From the NCBI RefSeq assembly GCF_030811555.1, contig NZ_JAUSQZ010000001.1:5515241-5579240 (forward strand): DNA of 64,000 bases, in the 5' to 3' direction. Origin of the DNA: Kineosporia succinea (GTDB taxonomy: Bacteria > Actinomycetota > Actinomycetes > Actinomycetales > Kineosporiaceae). This document shows, one piece after another, positions 16,847-24,416 of this stretch; position 1 is the first letter of the stretch, and each line of letters starts with the position of its first letter. The notes beneath the pieces were generated by a model. The model saw nothing but the letters and a program-made list of their open reading frames with translations, did not search any database and was not told the origin of the DNA. The position numbers and the translations under genes are program-made.

Positions 16847-18546
16847 CCGACACCACCCTCCACGCCGACGCGGCCGAAGCCTTCCGGTGGCCCCGCCCGC
16901 CGGGCGACGACGAGAAGTACCGGTACCTGGCCGCCCCCCAGCACCGCTGGCTGTTCGTCGTCGCCGCGATCGCTTTCGCGGGCGTGGCCCTCAGTTTCGC
17001 GGGCCTGGCCGCGCGCAGCATGTGGACCGTCCTGTTCTTCGTGCCTCTGGTCCTGCTGATGCTCGAGCAGCTCATCAGCCTCCCGACCTCCACGCTGCGC
17101 CGGCGCGTGACCCTGCCCGACCACCAGTTCCTGGTCGAGACCTACGCTCCCGGCCGCTACCCGTCCGTCGACGTGTTCCTGCCCACCGCCGGCGAGGACC
17201 TGGCGGTCCTGGAGAACACCTACGAGCACGTCGCGCGGTTGCGGTGGCAGGGGCCGTTGTTCGTGCACGTGCTCGACGACGCCGCCCGGCCCGAGGTGCT
17301 GGACCTGGCTCTGCGGTTCGGTTTCCGTTACATCGCGCGCCCGGGATCGGAGTTCAAGAAGGCCGGCAACCTGCAGCACGCCTTCACCCGCACCGGGTCC
17401 GACCTCATCCTGCTGCTCGACGCCGACTTCGTGCCCCGGCCCGACTTCCTGGCCGAGACCGTCCCGTACTTCGAGTCCGAGAGTGTCGGCATCGTGCAGA
17501 CGCCGCAGTACTTCGAGACCCCACGATCGATGCACTGGCTCGAGCGCTGTGCCGGCGCCACGCAGGAGTTGTTCTTCCGCCAGATCCAGCCCTCCCGTGA
17601 CTCGGCCGGTGCCGCCATCTGCGTGGGCACCTCGGCCGTCTACCGCCGATCGGCCCTGCAGCAGATCGGCGGCTTTCCCCTGATCGGCCACAGCGAGGAC
17701 GTCTTCACCGGGGTTCTGCTGGGGCGCAAGGGGTTCGAGCTGCAGTACGTCCCGGTCCTGCTCAGCCGGGGGCGCTGTCCCGACGACCTGCGCGCGTTCC
17801 TGGCCCAGCAGTACCGCTGGTGCGAGGGCTCGATGTCGCTGGTCGCCGACCACGACTTCCACGACGAGCCGAGCATGACGCCCCGGCAGCGTCTCAGCTT
17901 CTGGGCCGGGTTCCTCTACTACGTCACCACCGCCGTCAACGCCGTCGTGGCACCGCTGCCCCTGCTGGTGATGGTGTGCTTCTTCCCCGGCTCGGTCGTG
18001 GCCACCAACATGCTCCCGCTCCTGGGCGTGCTGCTGCTCTGGCTCGTCGTGCTGCCCCGGGTCACCCAGGCCCGCTGGCGTCCCGACGTCCTGCGGGTGC
18101 AGACCCTCTACGGTTTCGCGCACCTCCTGTGCATCACCGACATGCTGCGCGGGCAGACCGCCGAGTGGGTCGCCACCGGTGCCGATCACACCCGGAGCGC
18201 CCGGGCCGTCCGGGCGTCCGTGGCCGACCGGGTCGCCCGCTTCATGACCCCCTGGCTGCTCCTCACCCAACTGGCCGCGTTCGCGGGCCTGACCCACGGC
18301 GTCCTCACGTACGGATTCACGCACTACTGGGCCAATCTCGTCTTCGCGTCGTTCAGCGCCTACATCTTCCTCCCGGTGGCCTGGGAGGGCCTGAAGGTGC
18401 TCCGCGACCGCACCACGGTCAGCATCCCCACCGGATCGGCGTCATCGTCGGTGACGGCGACCACCGCCGCCCCGGTCGTGATCCAGCTTCCGGTCGCCGC
18501 TGCCACCGAGCATCCGGGTGCGGTCACCCCGGGAGATACCCCGTGA
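16843..18546 (+). CDS. Cellulose-synthase-like processive glycosyltransferase (GT2)
   Basis: 567 residues. Two N-terminal membrane spans (about 40-80), a cytoplasmic GT-A domain, then four or more C-terminal spans. Catalytic marks are VLDD, LLLDADF (DxD), GHSEDVFTG (TED-like) and QQYRW (the QxxRW of processive enzymes). It likely polymerises a beta-linked glycan across the membrane. No PilZ domain and no BcsB-like partner are present. It overlaps its neighbours by four bases on both sides. The product is unknown. Confidence 0.88.
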   Translation: MTDTTLHADAAEAFRWPRPPGDDEKYRYLAAPQHRWLFVVAAIAFAGVALSFAGLAARSMWTVLFFVPLVLLMLEQLISLPTSTLRRRVTLPDHQFLVETYAPGRYPSVDVFLPTAGEDLAVLENTYEHVARLRWQGPLFVHVLDDAARPEVLDLALRFGFRYIARPGSEFKKAGNLQHAFTRTGSDLILLLDADFVPRPDFLAETVPYFESESVGIVQTPQYFETPRSMHWLERCAGATQELFFRQIQPSRDSAGAAICVGTSAVYRRSALQQIGGFPLIGHSEDVFTGVLLGRKGFELQYVPVLLSRGRCPDDLRAFLAQQYRWCEGSMSLVADHDFHDEPSMTPRQRLSFWAGFLYYVTTAVNAVVAPLPLLVMVCFFPGSVVATNMLPLLGVLLLWLVVLPRVTQARWRPDVLRVQTLYGFAHLLCITDMLRGQTAEWVATGADHTRSARAVRASVADRVARFMTPWLLLTQLAAFAGLTHGVLTYGFTHYWANLVFASFSAYIFLPVAWEGLKVLRDRTTVSIPTGSASSSVTATTAAPVVIQLPVAAATEHPGAVTPGDTP

Positions 18547-20108
18547 GCCGGCTCAGCCCGGCCGGCGTTCCCGCTCCCGGTCTGCCGGTCCGGCCGCCGC
18601 TGTGGCGGGCCGCCCTGGCGTCCTTCCTGCCCTCGACGGCCCGGGACCGGGCCGACGTCTGGCTCGCCCGTCTGCCCCTGGCCGGCGTGCTCCTGCTGCA
18701 ACTGCTCATCGCCGTCCGGCTGGACAACACGGCCTTCCAGGACGAGGCGCTCTACATCCACACCGGGCACTCGATCATCGATGCCTGGGGCGGCGGCGAA
18801 GCCCTCTACGGGCATCCGGAGGACTACTTCTCCGGGGCGCCCACGCTGTACCCGCTGCTGGCGGCGGTGCTCGACAGCGTGGGCGGGCTCACCCTGGTGC
18901 GCCTCTTCTCCGTGCTGTGCATGCTCAGCGCCACCGTGGCGGTGTACTGGGCCACCAATCTCATGCTCGGTGACGACGACCGGTTCCGGTGGACGGTCCG
19001 GCCGGGAATCTTCGCCGCGCTGGTGTTCTCGCTGAGCGCCTCCGTCCTGTTCCTCACCAACTTCGCCACCTTCGACGCCCCGGCCTTCACCGCGCTGGCC
19101 TGGGCCATCGCGCTCGGGGTCGGATCGGTCCGGCGACCGCACCCGCTGCTGTGGGCCGGCGCCGCCGGACTGCTCTGCGCCCTGGCCGTTCTGCTGAAGT
19201 ACTCCTCGGCGATCGACGTTCCCTTCGTCCTCGCCACGATCCTGGTGACGGGCTGGCGCGTGGCCCGGGCCCGGGCGCTCGGGTCCGCCGTCGTGGGCGG
19301 CCTGGTGTGCCTGGCGGCGCTGGCGGGTTCCGTGCTCACCTGGGCCCGGCCCCTGCTGACCGGTCTGGGATTCACCACCACCCAGCGCTCGTCGATGATT
19401 CCCCAGCCACCGGCCCACCTCGTCTCGCAGGTCCTCTCGTGGGACGGCGCACCGTTGCTCCTCATTCTCGCCGGCGCCCTGGTCTGCCTGCGGCGGCGGC
19501 CGGTCCTGGTCACGCTCCTGGTCATGGGCACTCTGGCCGCCCCGGCCGCCCAGATCCGCATGGGCGAGGCGACCTCGCTGCACAAGCACGTGGTGCTGGG
19601 CCTCGTGATCGGTGCGCCCCTGGCCGGGGCGGCCCTGGCCCGGCTCTGGCGCACCGGTGGGGGCGGCGCCCTGGCCGCGGCCGCGATCGCCTGGGCCACC
19701 TTCCTGTTCGGTGCCTCCCAGGCGAACACCATGTACGGAAACTGGCCGGACACCACCGCTCTCAGGAACGAGCTGGCCTACAGCATCGACGCCATGCCCT
19801 GGATCCGTATGGTCGGCGACACCCCCGAGCCCGTGCAGTACGCCCTCCAGGACCGGACCCAGAACTGGCAGTGGACCTCGACCTACGAGGGCAGCTTCTT
19901 CTACAAGGACAAGAGCGGCGTCGACGCCTACCGGGCGGCCCTGGACGACAACTACTTCCAGCTCGCCTACCTGGACGGCTCACAAGCGGTCAGCGCCGAG
20001 CTGATGGACGAGATGGCGTCGTTCGGGTTCAAGGAGACGAGCGTCGTGCGTACCCCCTACACCGATCACGCGTGGCACATCTGGCAGCGGTTCGAGAAGC
20101 TCGACTGA
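18543..20108 (+). CDS. GT39/ArnT-like membrane glycosyltransferase
   Basis: 521 residues, GTG start overlapping the previous stop. About ten membrane spans; the first external loop has FQDEALYIHTGH, an Asp-Glu pair like the catalytic site of lipid-linked sugar transferases. The C-terminal 100 residues form a soluble external domain (ALQDRTQNWQWTSTYEGSFFYKDKSG). It probably moves a sugar from a polyprenyl-phosphate donor, made by the first gene of the operon, to a glycan or protein outside. Confidence 0.85.
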   Translation: MSRLSPAGVPAPGLPVRPPLWRAALASFLPSTARDRADVWLARLPLAGVLLLQLLIAVRLDNTAFQDEALYIHTGHSIIDAWGGGEALYGHPEDYFSGAPTLYPLLAAVLDSVGGLTLVRLFSVLCMLSATVAVYWATNLMLGDDDRFRWTVRPGIFAALVFSLSASVLFLTNFATFDAPAFTALAWAIALGVGSVRRPHPLLWAGAAGLLCALAVLLKYSSAIDVPFVLATILVTGWRVARARALGSAVVGGLVCLAALAGSVLTWARPLLTGLGFTTTQRSSMIPQPPAHLVSQVLSWDGAPLLLILAGALVCLRRRPVLVTLLVMGTLAAPAAQIRMGEATSLHKHVVLGLVIGAPLAGAALARLWRTGGGGALAAAAIAWATFLFGASQANTMYGNWPDTTALRNELAYSIDAMPWIRMVGDTPEPVQYALQDRTQNWQWTSTYEGSFFYKDKSGVDAYRAALDDNYFQLAYLDGSQAVSAELMDEMASFGFKETSVVRTPYTDHAWHIWQRFEKLD

Positions 20109-20113
20109 ACCAC

Positions 20114-20152
20114 GCCACCCTCGCCCGTGACCAGGCCGCGGACGAGGGTGGC
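20114..20152. terminator. Bidirectional hairpin between convergent genes
   Basis: Ten-base arms GCCACCCTCG and CGAGGGTGGC are perfect complements around a 19-base loop, in the 49-bp gap between the glycosyltransferase and the convergent acetyltransferase. There is no T-run, as is common in actinobacteria. Confidence 0.6.
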
Positions 20153-20157
20153 ACCGG

Positions 20158-20958
20158 TCAGGCCTCCCAGATCCAGTTGCGACGCAGGTAGACGCTCTCG
20201 AGCCCCGCCCGCAGCATGTTGTTCAGCGACGCGCCGCTCTCACCGGTCTCGGACACGACCCACTGACACCCGGCGTCCGCCGCGGCGCGCGCCCGGGCCG
20301 CGATCAGCGCCGACTGCGCACCCCGGCCGCGGTACGCGGGCAGCGTCGCCCCGGCGTTCAGCGACGCGACCGGGCCCTGGATCATCAGGTTGCCCACGGC
20401 CACGAGCTGATCCCCGTCCCAGGCCCCGAACGCACGGAAGGCCGGGTTGCTCGCGATCGCCTCGGCCATGCCGAGCAGACCCGCCGGCGGCATACCGAAA
20501 CCGGTCAGCAGAACCGTGGCCCATTGGTGCGCGTCCCCGGTCCCGATCGCCGCGATCCGCAGGTCACTCCCGCCGAACGTGAGCTCCTCGATCCGCCCGG
20601 CCAGCTTGTGGATCCCCGAGCCGGGCTTCAGGCCGTGGGCGACGGCGATGTCGTCCCAGTCCTCGGGCAGCAGTGACGGGGCGATCTGGATCCCGGCGCG
20701 GACGGTCTCGTTCGCCCGGTAGAACGCGACGAGCTCCCCGATCAGCTCCCCGGTGACCGGTGAGCCGGCGAATCCCAGCGCCTTGCTCCAGTAGTGGGTC
20801 GGGTCGTGACGCATCGACAGGGCCACCCCACCGCCGATCCGGGCGGTGCGGATGCCGAGCTGCTCCTGCGTGGCCGGCGGGGCGTCGGCCTGGTAGCGCA
20901 GCATGAACTCGGCCTCGATGCCTTCGAGGACGTCAGGGGCCGGACGAGGGTGCTTCAC
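20158..20958 (-). CDS. GNAT-family N-acetyltransferase
   Basis: 266 residues. The C-terminal half has the acetyl-CoA loop LPAYRGRGAQSALIAARA and the end LNNMLRAGLESVYLRRNW. The N-terminal half is a degenerate GNAT-like or helper domain. GTG 20958 was chosen because GGAG lies five bases upstream. Substrate unknown. It stands before the sigma factor gene in the same direction, 82 bases apart, and may be cotranscribed with it. Confidence 0.8.
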   Translation of the reverse strand: MKHPRPAPDVLEGIEAEFMLRYQADAPPATQEQLGIRTARIGGGVALSMRHDPTHYWSKALGFAGSPVTGELIGELVAFYRANETVRAGIQIAPSLLPEDWDDIAVAHGLKPGSGIHKLAGRIEELTFGGSDLRIAAIGTGDAHQWATVLLTGFGMPPAGLLGMAEAIASNPAFRAFGAWDGDQLVAVGNLMIQGPVASLNAGATLPAYRGRGAQSALIAARARAAADAGCQWVVSETGESGASLNNMLRAGLESVYLRRNWIWEA

Positions 20959-21040
20959 GAGATCTCCAGACACGGTTTGGACGGTCTGGTGAAGGATGCG
21001 TCCCGGGGGCCCGAAGTTCACGGGCGGACAGTGAGCCGGG

Positions 21041-21991
21041 TCACGTCACCACGGCTGGGCGCGGATGGAAGACCCGCAGCCGGTCACCGAGACCGTCGGT
21101 GAGCGAGTGCACCCACAGCGCGGACGGTGGGCAGTGCGCCGGGTCCTCGGGCGGGCTGATCAGGTCGGTCTCCCAGATCACGACGTCCCGCCCGGCCACC
21201 ACCCCGGCCACCTCGAAGCGCACCCCGTCACCGACGTCCCGGTACATCGCCAGGGTCGGGTAGCCGAGACCGTGGGTGCGCTTGCCCTTGGCCCAGACCG
21301 TCTCGAGCGTCGGCCGGCAGATCGCTCCCATCGCCTCCGCGAACCGGCCCGTGCGGCCTGCCTCCAGGGTCTCCACGGCCTGCCGGTGGCGCATCCGGGT
21401 CAGCGCCCGGTGATCGTCGTGCGCCCGGTCGGCGCTCGCGTCCAGGGCCTGGGTCATCCGTGACCGGGCGTGGTTGAGACGGCTGCGCACGGTGCCGACC
21501 GGCACCCCGCAGATCGCGGCGATCTGCTCGTAGGCCGTGACCTCGGTGAAGTACCGGAGCATCGTGACCAGCCGGTGCTCCGGCGACAGCTGGTCGAGGG
21601 CCTGCCAGACCCAGTCACCCAGGGCGTGCCGCTCGGCCAGCCGCGCCGGGTCGAGGTCGTGCGGGTCGTCCCGGTCGTGCGGGGCGGGCCGGGTGCCCTC
21701 CAGGTCCGGCATCACCAGCGCGGTGCGCGAACGCAGGTGCTGGCGGGCCTGATTGCGGACGACGGTGCGCACCCAGCCGCCGAAGGCCTGCGGTTCGCGC
21801 AGGTCACCGAGACGACGGAGCACGATGAGGCAGGAATCCTGCACCACGTCCTCGATCTCGGGCCGGTGCCCGAGCACGCCCACGGCAGCCACCGTCATCC
21901 CCGCCCGGTGGCGCTGCAGCAGGACCCCGAGCGCACCCACGTCGCCTCGCTGGGCCGCCAGCACGAGATCGGTGTCGGAGAGACCGTTCAT
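21041..21991 (-). CDS. ECF-type sigma factor with a long SnoaL-like C-terminal extension
   Basis: 316 residues. Region 2 (LVLAAQRGDVGALGVLLQRH; IEDVVQDSCLIVLRRLGDL) and region 4 (LSPEHRLVTMLRYFTEVTAYEQIAAICGVPVGTVRSRLNHAR) are clear. About 125 residues follow that look like a SnoaL/NTF2-like fold. ECF groups with this extension use it in place of an anti-sigma factor. The WLPEP linker known in ECF41 was not seen, so it may be another group. No anti-sigma gene is next to it. Confidence 0.82.
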   Translation of the reverse strand: MNGLSDTDLVLAAQRGDVGALGVLLQRHRAGMTVAAVGVLGHRPEIEDVVQDSCLIVLRRLGDLREPQAFGGWVRTVVRNQARQHLRSRTALVMPDLEGTRPAPHDRDDPHDLDPARLAERHALGDWVWQALDQLSPEHRLVTMLRYFTEVTAYEQIAAICGVPVGTVRSRLNHARSRMTQALDASADRAHDDHRALTRMRHRQAVETLEAGRTGRFAEAMGAICRPTLETVWAKGKRTHGLGYPTLAMYRDVGDGVRFEVAGVVAGRDVVIWETDLISPPEDPAHCPPSALWVHSLTDGLGDRLRVFHPRPAVVT

Positions 21992-22039
21992 GGTCCCAGC
22001 CTCGCAGACCGGGGACGCCCCGCGGAGGTTCCCTCCCGG

Positions 22040-22507
22040 TCAGGCCGGCGGCGGCCCGGCCACCCGCAGCCGGAACGGCTCGGCAGCCGCCACGATCGCC
22101 CCGATGTCGAACGCCGCGGGGGCGTCCTCGAGGCTCAGCACCGGGGAACTGTTCTGCCGGAACCACTTCTCGATGCCGGCCGGCGCGAAGGTGACGGCCA
22201 TCAGCGAACCGGCCGAGCGCACCCGGTAGGCGTGGGGGACACCCCGCGGGCCGTGCGCGACCTGCCCGGCCCGCAGGTCGAGCCGGTCGTCGCCGACGTG
22301 GAAACTGATCTCGCCCTCGAGCACGACCCAGACCTCGTCCTCGGCCTCGTGGATGTGCAGGGGGGTCGCGTGATCGCGCGGGTCGGCGAACTCCACGACG
22401 CTGGCGGCACCGTGGGTCTCCTCGCCCGGGACCAGGATCCGGGCGCGTCCGCCGAGGAACCAGAAGGGCTGGGCGGACGCGTGGGCGGACGGGGTGGTTC
22501 CGGTCAT
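22040..22507 (-). CDS. Cupin-domain protein
   Basis: 155 residues forming one cupin barrel. Metal-binding motif 1 reads HATPLHIHEAEDEVWVVLEG and motif 2 reads GQVAHGPRGVPHAYRV. It overlaps the upstream alpha/beta hydrolase by four bases (ATGA), so they are coupled. Such small cupins may be dioxygenases, isomerases or sensors; the specific role is unknown. Confidence 0.85.
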   Translation of the reverse strand: MTGTTPSAHASAQPFWFLGGRARILVPGEETHGAASVVEFADPRDHATPLHIHEAEDEVWVVLEGEISFHVGDDRLDLRAGQVAHGPRGVPHAYRVRSAGSLMAVTFAPAGIEKWFRQNSSPVLSLEDAPAAFDIGAIVAAAEPFRLRVAGPPPA

Positions 22508-23499
22508 GAGTTCTGCCCCCCGCCGTCGAGGAAGTCCAGGAGCAGCGCGGTCGTGGCGGCGGGCTGTTCCTCCCAGATCCAGTGCCCGGAGTTCTCCACC
22601 ACGGCGGTCCTCACGTGCCGGGCGTACGTCTTCGCCTGCTCGCCGACCTGGTCGCCGAGGCTCGAGCGGGCGCCGACCGCCAGCACCGGCACGGTCAGCT
22701 TCTTCCGGCCGAGCCGCTCGACGTCCTGGTTGTCCTCCGGGAAGGCCCGGAACCACTCGAAACTGGCCTTGAGGTGGGCGTCGTCGTGCAGGGCGGCCGC
22801 GTAGGCGTCGGTGTCCTCGCGGGTGACGGCCGTCTTGTTCACCGTCAGCCAGTCCATGAAGCCCGCGACCCAGGTCTCCTCGTGGCCGTCGATCGTGTTC
22901 TCCGGCAGGCCGTTCCGCAGCGAGAAGAACCCGAAGTTCCAGAAGCCGGGCCCGTCCTGGGTGAGCGACGGGTAGCTGTAGACGGTCCGGTCCGGGATCG
23001 GCGCCTCGGTCAGCGCCAGGCGCCGCACCGAGCCGCGGTAGGTCGCCGCGTAGGCGTAGGACACCATCGTGCCGATGTCGTGCCCGACCAGGTTGATGTC
23101 CCGGTCTCGGCCGAGCTTCCCGAGCAGGGCGTGCACGTCGGCGGCCATGGTGACCTTGTCGTAACCGCCGGCCGGGGCGCTGCTGCCGCCGGCCCCGCGC
23201 AGGTCGGGCGCGATCACCGTGTAGTGCCGGGCCAGTTCGGGCATCACCCCGAACCACTCGCGCGAGGTCTGCGGATATCCGTGCAGCAGCACCAGCGTCG
23301 GGCCGCTCCCGCCGACCACGTAGTGCATCCGGATCCCGTTGACCTGCGCGTCCCGGGCGGCGAAGCCCGCCGGAAGGCGGCTGTCGGGCAAGCTCGACGC
23401 GGCTGCCCCGACGGCCGCCTGCGACCCGCTCACCCCGGCCGCCAGCAGCCCCAGCGCGAGTGCGCCCCCGGCGATGCGCCGTCCCGTTCGTGAAAACAC
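22504..23499 (-). CDS. Exported epoxide-hydrolase-like alpha/beta hydrolase
   Basis: 331 residues. A signal peptide covers about residues 1-29. The fold shows the oxyanion motif LLHGYPQTSREW, the nucleophile elbow VGHDIGT with Asp (as in epoxide hydrolases and dehalogenases) and the His in ENSGHWIWEEQP. GTG 23499 has AGGAGG four bases upstream. It is divergent from the short-chain dehydrogenase at 23637, sharing a region with a perfect palindrome at 23557. Probably hydrolyses an epoxide or related small molecule outside the membrane. Confidence 0.87.
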   Translation of the reverse strand: MFSRTGRRIAGGALALGLLAAGVSGSQAAVGAAASSLPDSRLPAGFAARDAQVNGIRMHYVVGGSGPTLVLLHGYPQTSREWFGVMPELARHYTVIAPDLRGAGGSSAPAGGYDKVTMAADVHALLGKLGRDRDINLVGHDIGTMVSYAYAATYRGSVRRLALTEAPIPDRTVYSYPSLTQDGPGFWNFGFFSLRNGLPENTIDGHEETWVAGFMDWLTVNKTAVTREDTDAYAAALHDDAHLKASFEWFRAFPEDNQDVERLGRKKLTVPVLAVGARSSLGDQVGEQAKTYARHVRTAVVENSGHWIWEEQPAATTALLLDFLDGGGQNS

Positions 23500-23556
23500 G
23501 TGTCCTCCTGAAATCGGTTCCGTGACAACGGTAGGCAGCGCGCCGGCGCGGCTCTA

Positions 23557-23570
23557 GCGTCAATTGACGC
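23557..23570. promoter_or_regulatory. Perfect 14-bp palindrome between divergent genes
   Basis: GCGTCAATTGACGC is a perfect dyad in the 137-bp gap between the hydrolase and dehydrogenase genes. It shares TTGACGCA with the sites at 23588 and 30838, which suggests one binding protein. Confidence 0.6.
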
Positions 23571-23587
23571 AGGTGTGGCGGATACCT

Positions 23588-23606
23588 GTCGTTTGACGCA
23601 AGCGAG
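23588..23606 (+). promoter_or_regulatory. Shared 19-bp motif, copy A
   Basis: GTCGTTTGACGCAAGCGAG, 30 bases before the dehydrogenase start. It matches copy B at 30838-30856 at 17 of 19 positions, in the same orientation to its gene. Confidence 0.6.
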
Positions 23607-23636
23607 CTCCCCGCGTGCACCCGTAGCGTCCGGCGC

Positions 23637-24416
23637 ATGGACACCGAACTCGTCGGGAAGACCGCACTCGTCACGGGCGCCGGCCAGGGGATCGGCCTGG
23701 CGATCACACGGGCGCTGGTGGCGGAGGGGGCCCGGGTGGTGGCTGCCGCCCGGCGGCGGTCGGCCGAACTCGAGGCGCTGGCCGCCGCCGGGCCGGTCGT
23801 GGCCCTGGAGCTCGACCTCACCGAACCCGATGCGCCGCAACGGATGCTGGACGCCGCCGGCGGGCGTGTCCACGTGCTGGTGAACAACGTCGGCCTGGCC
23901 CGCACCCGCACGGGCGGGTTCCTGTCGGTCACCGACGAGCAGTGGCGCGAGACGCTCGACGTGAATCTCATGACGGCCGTGCGGATGTGCCGTGCGACGC
24001 TGCCCCTGATGCTGGCCGCCGGGGGCGGCGTGATCGTCAGCACCGGGTCGGCCAACGCCGTGCTGCCCGACCCGGGCGTGGTCGACTACGGCGCCGCCAA
24101 GGCGGCTCTCAGCAATCTGGCCAAGGCGCTCTCCAAGGAATTCGGGACGCGGGGGGTCCGGGTCAACACGGTCGCTCCCGGCCCGGTGGGCACCGATCTC
24201 TGGCTGGGCCCGGACGGGGTGGCGCAGACCGTGTCGCGGGCCAGTGGGAAGAGCCCGCAGAGCGTTCAGGCCGAGGCCGTCGCCGGATCGGCCACCCGCC
24301 GCTTCACCACGCCGCAGGAGGTGGCCGACCTGGTCGTGTTCCTCGCGGGGGAGCGGGCCGGGAATCTCACGGGCGCCAGCATCGCCGTCGACGGCGGCCT
24401 GGTCACGACGCTATAG
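23637..24416 (+). CDS. Short-chain dehydrogenase/reductase (SDR)
   Basis: 259 residues, classical SDR. Cofactor motif is TGAGQGIG, NNVG follows, and the catalytic set is Ser in VSTGSAN with YGAAK (Tyr and Lys). The C-terminus has the usual LAGERAGNLTGASIAVDGG. Substrate unknown. It is divergent from the epoxide-hydrolase-like gene, suggesting one pathway. The last six bases overlap the end of the convergent LuxR regulator gene. Confidence 0.9.
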   Translation: MDTELVGKTALVTGAGQGIGLAITRALVAEGARVVAAARRRSAELEALAAAGPVVALELDLTEPDAPQRMLDAAGGRVHVLVNNVGLARTRTGGFLSVTDEQWRETLDVNLMTAVRMCRATLPLMLAAGGGVIVSTGSANAVLPDPGVVDYGAAKAALSNLAKALSKEFGTRGVRVNTVAPGPVGTDLWLGPDGVAQTVSRASGKSPQSVQAEAVAGSATRRFTTPQEVADLVVFLAGERAGNLTGASIAVDGGLVTTL

